NCBI RefSeq assembly: GCF_963583255.1
Contig: NC_084817.1
Span: 13,026,121 to 13,090,120, forward strand
DNA length: 64,000 nucleotides
Reading direction: 5' to 3'
Source: Pyrus communis
Lineage: Eukaryota > Streptophyta > Magnoliopsida > Rosales > Rosaceae
Part shown: positions 23,089 to 34,263 of the stretch, piece after piece
Layout of the letters: every line of letters begins with the position of its first letter
Numbering within the stretch: position 1 is the stretch's first letter
Translations under genes and position numbers: made by a program
The notes under the pieces: model-generated
The model's database searches: none
Told to the model about the DNA's origin: nothing
The model's input: only the letters and a program-made list of their open reading frames with translations

Positions 23089-25306
23089 TGATGTGAAAAT
23101 TAACTTGACACATATTTAAACCCTAATGTTGACAATTGTAGTATATATGCAAGAAGGGATCGTTCTAGACCAGGGATTAACTAGGGATGCTAATCTACTC
23201 AAACTGACTCAAAAACATAAAACTAGGCTTAAAAACAGAAAACTAGACTCTAATGACTCAAAACAAGCTAAATAAACTCAAAACACACAAACTAAGTTAA
23301 ATTGACTCAAAATAGGTCCTAGAAAGTGAGTTGGATGAAAATTGAACTAAAAAGACTCAAAAGACTCAATATGGACAGATTCTGACAAATTGAAACAAAA
23401 CTAACACAAATAAGAACTAATGGGTTATTTGGACGAATTTTGACCTTTACTTGACTCAAAACACTAATATAACTAAACTTAAACAGATTCTAACTAAGTT
23501 AAAACACTAAATATTAAAGGGGAATTGGTTTTGACGAAATTAACTAAACTAAGCAGATTGCAAAACTAAACAGATTAGACACTAAATTGGTTGAATTGAA
23601 TGGGTAAAGGCTAGCTAGAGGGTCCTTCTCCACACATGCACATAAGCAACACAAATTGATTTCCAGTTATTATCCCTTTAAACCATGAATGACAATGCCC
23701 CAAATTAATCGTGAGAAGCACAAATTAACTTTCAGATTTCCTAGTTTCACTGAATTGGATGGAATATGCATCAGCAACCAAATTATTCTTATCAAGTTCC
23801 CTACATGAACAACATAATAAAGATACAATCAAAGATCATTAAGCTTTGTGAAAATCATAAGCATTGACAAGACATTCGTAACTATGAACTGCATGAGTAG
23901 TGACTTTTGCCTAGAATTTACTTTTGCCCAGAATCATAAGCATTGACAAGGCAATCAAAGATCATTAAGCTTTGTGAAAATCATAAGCATTGACAAGGCA
24001 TTTGTAACTGTGAACTGCATGAACAACATAAATACTTTTGCCCAGAATTTACTTAACACAATCATGACTAGTGACTTTTACTACTTGTGAATATAAGTTC
24101 ATAACGATTAGGTGAAGTTCCCTTATATTATAGCATCAAATTCATGCATGAAAACTAAGCATGCATCCTTAATCAACACATAAGAACAAGTTTTCAATAA
24201 ATTAGTTAAGTAAATTGCATTTACAATTCAAGAAACAAAAACTGGAGAAAATCAATTCATATAAAACATATGTCTATGGCTTTGAATTCACCTTCAACTA
24301 AGAAAAACTTAGTTACACATGTTCATAACAATTGAAAACCAAATTAAAATAAACATGGAAACGAAACGAGGGAAGAAAGAACTTTGAAAATCTCCAATGG
24401 ATGCAAATTGCTTGCGGCACAATTTCTCCTTCTCTAATGGAAGCCATGGTAAACTCCTTCTTTTCCCAAGGTTGCGGCACAAGATGTTTTTCTGAATATG
24501 TGGTGTGTGGTGTGGTTGAAGGAATGAATGAGTGAATGGAAAGATTAATGGTTGTGCGTGTGTAGGGTTTTCTATGGCATAAGCATGAATATATATGTGT
24601 GGCATGCCAAACCCTAGAGATTAGGGTTAGAACTTAGCAGAAATAAAGGATTAGGGTTCTTAAGGTGTGGCACAAGGCTTGGGAAAGGAGTCATAGCCCA
24701 ATTAATTTCCGATATGGACTTGCACAATCCAAATCCATAAGGAAAAGGGCCAATTCAAGTCAGAATCCAAGAGGAAAAAGGTTAGGGAAATTCGCCAGAA
24801 ATTAGGGTTTTTAGAAACTATGTATTTTGTGGCATAGATTGGGATTTCTAGAAAGAATAAGGGGAAGGGTGTGGCACCCTTTTAGGAACAGATAGGGTCT
24901 TCTAGAAATCAGGTATTTAGGTCCTCTTGCAGCTAAAAGTAAGGTAGAACAAGATCAGGCTAGGATAAGATAGGTTAAGGTTTGGATAAGATAAGGTTGT
25001 TTGGATAATGTTCCATATTTCTTGCTCTTTCCTTATCTTCTTTGTCTCAAACTTGTTTCTCTAGATTTGTTGCATGTTCTTAGCCTCTTTTGACTTCAAA
25101 TTCGTCCATCTACCTTCCTCCATATGCAAGCTATCCATAATAAGCCCAAAATTGCTCTAAATAGCTCCAGAATGCACTTTCTTGCTTCTTTTGCCATTTA
25201 AACCTACAAAAACACGAAAATAACTTCAAACACTATAATAAATGGAAACTAACTATGTAAATGCAAGAAAACAAGCTAACTAAGTCGCATAAATATGCTC
25301 CTATCA
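23089..25306 (-). repeat. 5' LTR of minus-strand Athila-like element (CACATCA subfamily)
   Basis: Limits TGATGTGAAAATTAACTTGA and GCTCCTATCA in plus orientation. It is 2218 bp and related to the LTRs at 28138 and 56197. A duplicated block, GATCATTAAGCTTTGTGAAA plus ATCATAAGCATTGACAAGGC, occurs around 23840-23880 and 23950-24000. A TATA-like run lies near 24589-24599. Confidence 0.82.
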
Positions 25307-25960
25307 TTTGGTTTCCTCCAATTGTTGACTTTCCATTGGTTGGGGCGTTTCTTCTGTTAGACTTGCACCAAATGTCAGAATTTACTCCTTTTATGTGGAG
25401 TTGAATTTGATTCAGGGGTTGTGGACACTTGATTTTGAATCGGACTTGTGATTTCTTCAAGGGCTGTTGGGGCTTGATCTTGAATTTAAATAGGACCACG
25501 AGCGGTTTAGGATTCGAACACATGGCAAGTAGGCACGAGGTGAGGGTGATGGTCTGTTTCTTTGTTCAATCTTTCCAATTCATACTCGAGCAGTTTGGTT
25601 AACGATATGATCTTCAAGGGTGGTGGACACTTGATCTTGAATCGAACTTATGATTTCTTCAAGCTTCACCGAGGCTTCTTGAGCTCTTGGATTAGAGCAA
25701 CGATGTGAGCTTGGATTTGACTTAGACTCCTCCGTTTGGATTATGTGGTTCTACAGAGAAGGGCATCGTGCTATAGTGATTTATTATAGCTCATCATGCT
25801 ACATTCTTGTTTGCTTGTTTCTTTTGCATAGCAGAAGTGGTGTGCAACCTTTTGCATTTAAATGGTCATTTAGAGCATCACTTCTCAGTGACTCATCCAT
25901 GCTTGGTAGCTTCAGTGTAAAGAGCCAACATCATATCAAATGTTCTTGGAGTATTCATTG
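25307..25960. other. Non-coding sequence with short repeats, probable retroelement interior
   Basis: Imperfect repeats of GGACACTTGATnTTGAATCG and TGTGATTTCTTCAAG occur near 25428-25480 and 25622-25670. No coding region recognised. It lies next to the accessory-ORF module and may belong to the same decayed element. Confidence 0.4.
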
Positions 25961-27080
25961 AGGAAATTCGAGACCTATCAACAGCTGAAGACGAGCACTT
26001 GGAAGCAATGCTAGGTAAGCAACCAAGCAAAGATTCCGGGCAATCAGTTCCTGATCGTAAGTTTCATTTCAGGTTCCGGCTGATTTTTTTCTTTCTCTTT
26101 GTCTTGTAGGCAAGAGCAAGGACAAAGCAAAAGACAGGGAAAAAACATGATTTAAGATACCTTTTCTTTCGACCCTGATGATATGAGATACGTTTGCTTT
26201 TGAAGAAGTAGCGAATGAATCAGCATATGTATTTGTTGTGCTTGTCTCCACATGCTTCGATGTATCATTTTTTGCTTGCCTTATCTTTTCTCTAGGCATC
26301 TAGTATCTTCTTTGGAAGTACATAAGTAGTTGAAGAGGAGTACTCGAGAGCGATGCTAGGTAAGCAATCAGGGAAGGGGTTCCAGGCAGTTGGTTCTTGA
26401 TGGGAAGCTTGATTCCAAGTGCCGACTGATCGTTCTCTTTCTCCTTATCCTGTAGGCAAGAACAAGAACAATTAAAAGGACAGGGAGAAGGCATGCTATG
26501 AGATACTCTTGCTTTCGACCCTGATGATATAAGATACATTTGCTTTGGTGTGACCTGGTTGAAGAGGTGTTTTCAGGGGGGAAGAAAACTAAGTATGTTG
26601 AGAAGTTTGGTTACAGATGCATTCTTGGCAAGGAAGAAGAGTTAGGCGTTTTGGAAGTGTGTCTTGTCATGGAGGATGAAGCTCGACATATATAGGGATC
26701 TTCCAATACCAGGTAGTGGCGGGTGTGACCTTGTCACCCACGCTTGTCGGCAAAAGTGTGGTAGTTGGAATAGTGAACTTCATGTGTTTTCAACTTTGTC
26801 AGAGATCCTTAACAAAGTTAGACGTGTTATCTGACAAGCTGAGGTTGTGTTTGAAAAGTGTTGACGGATTTTATGCAGGAAAATACGGCTTTTGAAATTC
26901 GGAGAGTGGTGTCTCTTCGATTTTTGAATTGGTGGCTGCATTGCCTTTCCTTTTATAGATGTATCGATCATATCCAACATGCACACTTTGAAGATTGCCC
27001 TTTTATGAAAATTGTCTCTAGTGTATTTATGAGATTTTACTCCATCCAACCCTTTTCTTTTACCATTTTTGTTTTTGAAA
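25961..27080 (+). other. Upstream region of the accessory-ORF module (copy 1)
   Basis: Shares blocks with the reverse complement of about 46905-47870, for example the stretch around GCTAGGTAAGCAA and GGCAAGAACAAGGACA-type sequence, and TGTCTCCACATGCTTCGA. It contains intron-like GTAAG...TGTAG boundaries. It is probably the promoter and 5' leader of the ORF at 27081. Confidence 0.5.
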
Positions 27081-27643
27081 ATGGCCTACCCGTCTAATAT
27101 TTGCTTAGATTTAAGCCTCGGGAGCTATACAGGCGTGCCGCATCAAGGTAATATATGGCGCCTATCTTTCTTTTCTTCGAATTTCCCTCTTACAGTTGAA
27201 GACTCCGTGATGAGGGATGCAACAACGGCTACAGTGTTCAGTTGGCTGTACAAGACTCCTTGGCTTTCAGTGTTCAGTGCGCGGGCTATGTGTCTATTAT
27301 GGGCCAACGTCTACTTGCTCGAACTCGCCAAGTTGAATCATTGACGGCCGAGGTGGCAAATCTTAAACAAGAGATCAAACAGCTCAAGCGCGAGAATAGA
27401 GATTGGCACCTGCTTGCAAAAAATTATTCTATGGGCATAAAGAGGAAGCTTGATCAACTGCAGGACTCCGAAGGTCGGATTCAAAGTGACCATCAAGGTT
27501 TGTGGCTGTACTCCAGAGGCACTTTTTGCCTTCGTCATCTAGAGCTTAACCAAGTATTGAGGCTCCGAATAATTAACCTCTTGTGCCTCTTCTCCCTGAA
27601 ATTCCGCCAAGTACTGGGGGCGTCACGTGAGCAACCTTTGTGA
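27081..27643 (+). pseudogene. Accessory (antisense-type) retroelement ORF, copy 1, frameshifted
   Basis: Begins MAYPSNICLDLSLGSYTGVP and matches the intact ORF at 46212-46904. About 70 nt are lost after DATTATV, so the rest continues in another frame as VQDSLAFSVQCAG, MGQRLLARTRQVESLTAEVA, a coiled coil (NLKQEIKQLKRENRD) and KRKLDQLQDSEGRIQSD. The Pro-rich tail is degraded but the C-terminal REQPL and stop are kept, followed by a 37-base T run as in copy 2. No enzymatic motif is visible. In Tat/Retand and Grande elements, ORFs lie antisense after pol, and this may be one of that kind. Confidence 0.65.
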
Positions 27644-27648
27644 AAGCT

Positions 27649-27651
<3 letters not shown>

Positions 27652-27688
<37 letters not shown>
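27652..27688. repeat. Poly-T tract (37 T)
   Basis: Homopolymer eight bases after the accessory ORF stop. Two more runs follow at 27843-27870 and 28031-28051. Confidence 0.9.
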
Positions 27689-27689
<1 letters not shown>

Positions 27690-27838
27690 TAATTTCTCAG
27701 ATACATCAATAGACATGCTTTATTTTATTCAGTGTATTGTGTCAAATACAATAGAGCATATATTCTTTTTTAGATGGTGCTTGATTCACCATCCTCCCCA
27801 TTTTTTTGTTTCTATCTTTCAATGATTTTGTCAGTACC

Positions 27839-27871
<33 letters not shown>

Positions 27872-28137
27872 TCTTTTTGACTCTCCAATAGTAGCATGCA
27901 ATTGTGAGTGGCTTGAAGATGGCACGACTGTTCCTCAGTGGGCTTCCTCGCTGTATTGCATTCTCCACATACGGACCATTTTCATTTGTTTCTCTAGAGA
28001 CCATTATTTGCACAGTCATAGCACCAACACTTTTTTTTTTTTTTTTTTTTTAATGATTTATATATATATATATATATTTATATATGCATGTGCTGCATGG
28101 GATGAAAGGCAGCCACCTACAGTTGGAGAGGAGAAGC
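27689..28137. other. Low-complexity non-coding sequence
   Basis: Contains poly-T runs and a (TA)n microsatellite at about 28059-28078. It ends with GAAGC (28133-28137), the left target duplication of the outer nested element. Confidence 0.6.
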
Positions 28138-29234
28138 TGATAGGAGCATATTTATGCTACTTAGTTATGTTGTTTCCTTGCATTTAGTGAGTTAATTACT
28201 ATTTATTTCAGTCTTTTAAGTTATTTTCGTGTGTTTTTAGGTCCTAATGACAAAAGGAGCAAGAAAGTGCATTTTGAGGCTATTTGGAGCATTTTTGGGC
28301 ATGGATTGGATAGCTTAACCATGGAGCAAAGAGGATGGACGAAATTGAAGACAAGAAGGGCTAGGAAAGGCTACAAATCTGGTGGAGGAAGTCCAAATGC
28401 AAAGAGGATAAGGAAGAAGCAAGAAACAAGGAACCTTATCCAATCTTATCCAACCTTATCTTATCTTATCCTAGAAACCTTATCCTATCCTATCTCTAAC
28501 ATTATCCTATTCTATCCTATCCAAATCAGGTTAGGACTTAAACCTAGCTAATTAGAGGGAACTAATTATACATTTAAACACCTAAGTCAGTTTCTAGAAG
28601 CCTTATCCACTCAATTGCCGCAAGAACTCCATTCCTTGTAGGTTTAGGAATTGCAATCCTTCTCCTACACAAATATCATGTATCCTTGGCCCTTTAGGTT
28701 TAGGAATCTGCCCTAAACCATCCCTTCTAGAAACCTTATCTCAACCCTATACACATGCCGCACCAAAACCTTCTAGAATCCCTACATCCTAGCCAAACTC
28801 CCTATTCCAATTCCCATTTGATTTCTGCCTTGAATTAACCCTTTTTCAATGGGATTGTGCAATCCTTTTCCTTCACTAAGTGTGCCTAATTAAGCCTATA
28901 TAAGCAGCCCTATGCCGCACCATTCATTCATCCACTCACACAATTCGTATAGCCAATCTTTAGCCTTTCCTTGATTCTTTTGAGTCTAGTTAAGTCCTAT
29001 TTTCGTCCAAAACCTTTATTGAGTCTAAAAGTGAGTCTTTTTGAGTATTGATTGTTGTTTTAAGTGTCTAAAGTTAGTTTTGAGCCCATAGAGTCTAATT
29101 TAGTGTTTTTGAGTCTTATTTACATAGATTAACATCCCTAGTTAATCCCCGGTCTAGAACGATCCCTACTTACATATCTACTACAATTGTCACAAATAGG
29201 GTTTAATTTGTGTGTCAAGTTAATTTTCACATCA
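28138..29234 (+). repeat. 5' LTR of outer element, with 887-bp net deletion
   Basis: Matches the 3' LTR (56197-58180) at both ends but is 1097 bp instead of 1984 bp. After TCCACTCACACA the sequence jumps through a 27-base patch (about 28942-28968) to TCCTTGATTCTTTTGAGTC. A TATA box (TATATAAG, 28897-28904) is kept just upstream of the deletion. Confidence 0.92.
28897..28904 (+). promoter_or_regulatory. LTR TATA box
   Basis: TATATAAG in CCTATATAAGCAG, the probable core promoter of the outer element. The same box lies in the 3' LTR at 56956-56963. Confidence 0.6.
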
Positions 29235-29239
29235 AATTT

Positions 29240-29257
29240 TGGCGCCGTTGCCGGGGA
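29240..29257 (+). other. Primer-binding site of the outer element
   Basis: TGGCGCCGTTGCCGGGGA begins five bases after the LTR. This is the usual Athila-type tRNA primer site. Confidence 0.85.
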
Positions 29258-29409
29258 TTAGCAAATTTGCTAATCCCTTTTTGTTTGTGTCGTGTCTTTT
29301 TAGTGTCTTTTTGTTGTTTTCGTGTTGTTTTTTTTTTTTTTTTTTTTTTAGTGTGCCGTGCCTATAGATTGCTGATTTGGTTGTGTTCTTTATTTTCAGG
29401 TACTAGTTT

Positions 29410-30495
29410 ATGACTCGTCGTTCTCAACCTATTCGTGCAAACATATTGGATTTTGACGATGATTTTGAACGAACTTTGAGGAGAAAGAGGAAGCAACCGG
29501 AACCTTATCCACCAAGTTCAAGTTCAGATTCCGAATCTGAATTTGAAGAAGAGGAAAACATGGCGGCGGACAATAGAACAATCAAGGAACTTTCGGCCTC
29601 GGGACTAGACAATGCCGTACCTTTGTGCATCCAATATCCTATGGTTGCCCAAGGAAAAACCGATGAGTTCGAATTGAAGTCTAGCTTGTTGCATCACATT
29701 CCCAAATACCATGGGTTGTCCATGGAAGATCCAAACAAGCATCTTAAGGAGTTTGAAGTGGTATGTTCGAGTATGACACCTATCAATGTCGATGGGAACA
29801 TTTTGAAGATGAAGGCCTTTCCATTCTCTCTTCTAGAAAAGGCTAAAGATTGGCCATACGAATTGGCACCCGGAACCGTCACTTCTTGGGAAAGCATGAA
29901 GCGGGCATTCTTAGAGAAATTCTTCCCAACTTCAAGAGTGATTCTTTTGAGGAAGAAAATAAGTGGCATTCAACAAAACCAAGGGGAGTCCTTTCCGGCA
30001 TATTATGAACGTTTGAAGACTCTAGTTGCATCATGCCCTCAACATCAAATGAAGGAAGAACTTTTAATTCAATATTTCTACGAGGGGCTTCTTCCAATAG
30101 AGAGACAAATGCTAGATGCCTCGGCGGGAGGTGCTTTGGTTGACAAAACACCCGTGGATGCCAAGGTTTTAATTGCAAATAGAGCGTTGAATGCACAACA
30201 ATATGAAGGTGTTGGTCAAAGAGACACCCCACGGCAGCAAGTGAATGAGGTAAGTTCCCAATCCGACATTCAATCTCAATTAGCTAATCTTACTTCTATT
30301 GTGTCTCAGATGGCCGAAGGAATGAGGATTCAAGGTCCAAGTGTATGTGGTGTATGTTCTATCCAAGGACATCCTTCGGACAAGTGCCCTCAATTGATTG
30401 AGAATGGGGGATGGGAAAATGCAAATGCCATTGGATTACCAAGCCAAAATCAGCCAAGGAATGATCCATATTCCAACACATACAATTTGGGTTAG
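29410..30495 (+). pseudogene. Athila-type gag (outer element), premature stop
   Basis: 361 codons from MTRRSQPIRANILDFDDDFE. It contains the capsid region (HIPKYHGLSMEDPNKHLKEF, WESMKRAFLEKFFPTSR, QGESFPAYYERLKTLVASCP) and a zinc-knuckle-like CGVCSIQGHPSDKC near residue 315. The TAG at 30493-30495 falls where related copies have Trp (NPGWRDHPNFKW), so it is a nonsense mutation. The same frame continues for about 75 codons (RDHPNFKWREPQQPQQQGGF), then a frameshift occurs near 30715. Confidence 0.85.
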
Positions 30496-30716
30496 AGAGA
30501 CCATCCAAACTTCAAGTGGAGGGAGCCTCAACAACCTCAACAACAAGGAGGCTTTAGGCAACAACCCCCGGGGTTTTACACTAAAACCTACGACAATGAT
30601 CCAATACCACCCCAATCCGCCCAAAACAATCAAGGTACGTCTTTAGATAATGCTACACTTCTTAAGTTACTTACCAATTTGTCTCAGGGGCAAGAAAATC
30701 AAATCAAACCAAAGCG

Positions 30717-32780
30717 ATGCTAAACCAAGACAAAAGGGTGGACCACTTAGAGAAACAAATTGGACAGATTGCGGAGTTTGTAGGACAATTCCAAGACCAA
30801 GGCAAGCTCCCTAGCTCAACCATTGTCAATCCAAAGGGAGGGTTCGAATCTGCCAAGGCAATCACGTTGAGAAGTGGTAAGGAAGTTGGAACCACCCCAA
30901 ATCCATCCAAAACAAGTCAAGAAGAGGACATGTTGCTGCAAGAAGAGAATCAACAAGGCACAAAGGCCACGGCAAGGGTGGAACCAACCTTGCCGTAGCC
31001 ATCTACCACCCCAAAACCATCCAACACCCCTAAGGTAAGTCCAAATTCGACTTTGTCAAGTTCTATTCCACTAAATGTGCCCTTCCCTAGCAGATTTAGG
31101 CAATCAAAGAAAGAAGAGAATGAGAAGGACATTCTGGAAACCTTTAGGAAAGTTCAAGTCAATATTCCGCTCCTTGATGCAATTAAGCAAGTTCCTAAGT
31201 ATGCGAATTTTTTGAAAGAGCTTTGCACCACAAGGAAGAGGATTTCAAACAAAGAGGTGGTCCAGGTAAGTGAGAATGTTTCGGCAGTGTTACAAAGAAA
31301 ACTACCACCTAAATGCAAAGATCCAGGTAGTTTTACAATTCCTTGTGTTATTGGAAATACTAAATTTGAACATGCTATGCTAGATTTAGGAGCTTCAATT
31401 AATGTCATGCCTTACTCAATTTATGCATCTATGAACTTGGGAGAACTTAAAAACGATGGTGTGATTATTCAATTGGCCGATCGTTCTAATGCCTATCCAA
31501 AAGGAGTTTTGGAAGATGTGTTGGTGCAGGTTAACAATTTGATCTTTCCGGCGGACTTTTACGTGCTTGACATGGAGGATTCACCCCATTCTACACCATT
31601 GCCGATCCTACTTGGGAGACCTTTCATGAAAACAGCCCGCACTAAGATCGACGTGTTCAAAGGAACTTTAACGATGGAATTTGATGGGGAAGTTATTGAT
31701 TTCAATCTTTCTGAAACTATTAAATATCCTAATGACGATCATTCTTGTTTCTCTATTGATATACTTGAGTCATTGGCGCAGGATTTTCTTGATTCATTGG
31801 ACAAAGACCCACTTGAAACCACAATTGCCGAAGGAATAGGAAGAGCACCAAATCTGGCCGTGCATGATGATAGCATTGCCGAAATGGTGGCTTCACTTGA
31901 ATCATCGCCACAATATCAAGGTAAGCCCCCAAACCCAATTTCAATTCCCGTTTCTACTAACAAGTTATTACCTTCAGTGATTCAGGCACCCGTTCTTGAA
32001 CTTAAACCATTGCCAAGTCACTTGAAGTATGTCTATTTGGGAGACAAAGAAACGTTGCCCGTCATTGTTTCTTCATCACTCACGGCAATGGAGGAGGAGA
32101 AATTGGTTCGCGTGTTGAAAGAGCACAAAACAGCCATAGGATGGACCTTGGCCGATATTAAGGGAATTAGCCCTACAACATGCATGCATCGCATACTTCT
32201 AGAGGAGGGGGCTAAACCAACTCGAGAGGCTCAACGTCGGCTCAACCCTCCAATGATGGAAGTTGTGAAGAAGGAGGTTATCAAATTACTTGATTGCGGA
32301 GTGATTTATCCTATCTCGGATAGCCGTTGGGTCTCACCAATTCAAGTAGTGCCAAAGAAATCCGGAGTGACGGTGGTGAAGAATGCTGAGAATGAGCTTG
32401 TGCCAACACGCATTCAAACGGGTTGGAGAGTTTGCATCGATTATAGGAAGCTCAACGCCACCACAAGGAAGGACCACTTCCCTTTGCCGTTCATTGATCA
32501 AATGCTTGAAAGGTTAGCCGGTCATTCTTTTTATTGTTTTCTTGATGGATATTCGGGATACAATCAAATTGTCATAGCTCCGGATGACCAAGAAAAGACC
32601 ACTTTCACGTGCCCTTTTGGTACTTTTGCTTATCGTCGCATGCCATTCGGTTTATGCAACGCACCGGCCACCTTTCAAAGATGCATGGTAAGTATATTTT
32701 CAGATTTTGTGGAGAAAATAATTAAAGTTTTTATGGATGATTTTAGTGTATTTGGAGATTCGTTTGACGATTGCTTATAA
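30717..32780 (+). pseudogene. Protease and reverse transcriptase part of pol (outer element)
   Basis: Reads RVDHLEKQIGQIAEFVGQFQ, then an in-frame TAG at 30996-30998, then a long open stretch from 31053. The aspartic protease motif DLGASINVMP has its Asp at 31383-31385. RT follows: [55 protein letters not shown] and the catalytic [10 protein letters not shown] near 32729-32758. The frame ends at FDDCL because two bases are missing relative to other copies. It is closely related to 19314-21676. Confidence 0.88.
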
Positions 32781-33702
32781 TCTCACTTTAATCCTAGAAC
32801 GATGCATTGAAACTAACCTTGTTTTAAATTGGGAAAAATGTCATTTCATGGTAAAACAAGGCATAGTTTTAGGGCATATAATTTCGGCCAAAGGGATTGA
32901 AGTTGACAAATCAAAAATAGATCTTGTACGCTACTTACCCTCTCCTACTTTGGTTAGAGAGGTTCGTTCTTTTCTTGGACATGCAGGATTCTATTGGCGA
33001 TTCATCAAGGACTTTTCAAAAATCTCCAACCCCCTTTGCCGACTTCTCCAAAAGGATGTGCCATTCAAGGTCGATGAGGAGTGTGAGAAAGCCTTCAAAC
33101 ACCTCAAGGAAATGCTCACTTCGGCCCCCATCATTATTCCACCAGATTGGAGCCTTCCTTTTGAGCTTATGTGTGATGCCTCGGATTATGCATTAGGAGC
33201 TGTTTTAGGCCAAAGGAAGAACAAGCAGCCACATGTCATCTATTATGCATCCCGGACCTTGAATGATGCCCAATTGAACTACTCCACAACGGAAAAAGAA
33301 CTTCTTGCTGTCGTTTTTGCTTTAGATAAATTTTGTTCTTATTTACTTGGTACTAAAGTTATCATTTACACTGATCATGCAGCGTTGAAGTACTTACTCA
33401 CCAAAAAGGAGGCTAAACCAAGGCTTATTCGTTGGATGCTTCTACTTCAAGAGTTCGATATCGAAATCCGGGACAAGAAAGGAAGTGAAAATGTGGTGGC
33501 TGACCACTTGAGCCGCATGGAACATGAAGAAGAAGCCGTACCTATCCCAGAGACATTCCCAGATGAGCAATTGATGTCCGTCGAGGTAAGTGAGCCATGG
33601 TATGCCGATTTAGTGAATTATTTGGTGTCTAAACAAATTCCAAGCGACCTAAATAAACACCAACGTGATAAACTTAAAAGGGAGGCTCGGTTTTATGTGT
33701 AG
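32781..33702 (+). pseudogene. RT thumb and RNase H of the outer element
   Basis: Continues in a shifted frame: [20 protein letters not shown], then RNase H with [55 protein letters not shown] and ADHLSRM. It stops at TAG 33700-33702 after ARFYV, where related copies read on into DDPYLWKYC, a likely Trp-to-stop change. Confidence 0.85.
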
Positions 33703-34263
33703 GATGATCCTTATTTGTGGAAATATTGTGCGGATCAAATCATTCGTAGGTGTGTGCATGAATCGGAGTTTAATTCAATTTTAACGTTTTGTCACACTTA
33801 TGCATGTGGAGGTCACTTTGGTACTCAGAGGACGGCACGTAAAGTACTTGAATGTGGTTTTTATTGGCCTACTATATTTAAAGATGCAAGAACTTTTTGC
33901 ATAACATGTGATCGATGCCAAAGAACCGGAAATATAGGTCCAAAGGACCAAATGCCGCAGACATCTATCCATGGGGTCGAAATTTTTGATGTTTGGGGTA
34001 TTGATTTTATGGGTCCTTTTCCTTCATCTCATGGTTTCCTTTATATTTTACTCGCGGTTGATTATGTGTCGAAATGGGTGGAAGCAAAAGCCACCCGTAC
34101 TAATGATTCGAAAGTGGTTGCAGATTTTGTCAAAACTAACATATTTGCTAGATTTGGAATGCCAAGAGTTCTTATAAGTGATGGAGGATCACATTTTTGC
34201 AATCGAACCATTGAAGCCTTGCTCAAGAGATATAACGTCACACATAAGGTGGCAACACCTTAC
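33703..34263 (+). pseudogene. Integrase N-terminal and core part (outer element), cut by insertion
   Basis: Zinc-binding HHCC region ([23 protein letters not shown]), then core motifs [31 protein letters not shown] and [20 protein letters not shown]. At 34264, right after ATPY, the copia-type element interrupts the gene. The codons resume at 53595 with [10 protein letters not shown] after the CTTAC duplication. Confidence 0.9.
34259..34263. repeat. Target-site duplication CTTAC, left copy
   Basis: Matches 53595-53599 at the other side of the copia-type insertion. Confidence 0.92.

Larger units (their letters stand above)
14704..25306 (-). mobile_element. Athila-like Ty3/gypsy element, minus orientation, decayed, with mismatched LTRs
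   Basis: Order on the minus strand is 5' LTR (23089-25306), altered primer site, gag, protease, RT, RNase H, integrase, 3' non-coding region, polypurine tract and 3' LTR (14704-16755). Reading frames are broken throughout. The two LTRs belong to different subfamilies: the left has the CGCATCA-type terminus and the right the CACATCA-type. The flanking pentamers GATAC and TTTGG do not match. The present structure therefore looks like a recombinant of two elements rather than one simple insertion. Confidence 0.85.

Noticed and set aside
27774..28187. 137-codon Phe-rich frame
   Set aside because: Created by three poly-T runs and a TA microsatellite.
28231..28551. 106-codon frame in the outer 5' LTR (also at 56290-56610)
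   Set aside because: Present in both LTRs, ends in a TTATCC/TATCC repeat read as Leu/Ser/Tyr, overlaps promoter sequence. Not a plausible gene.
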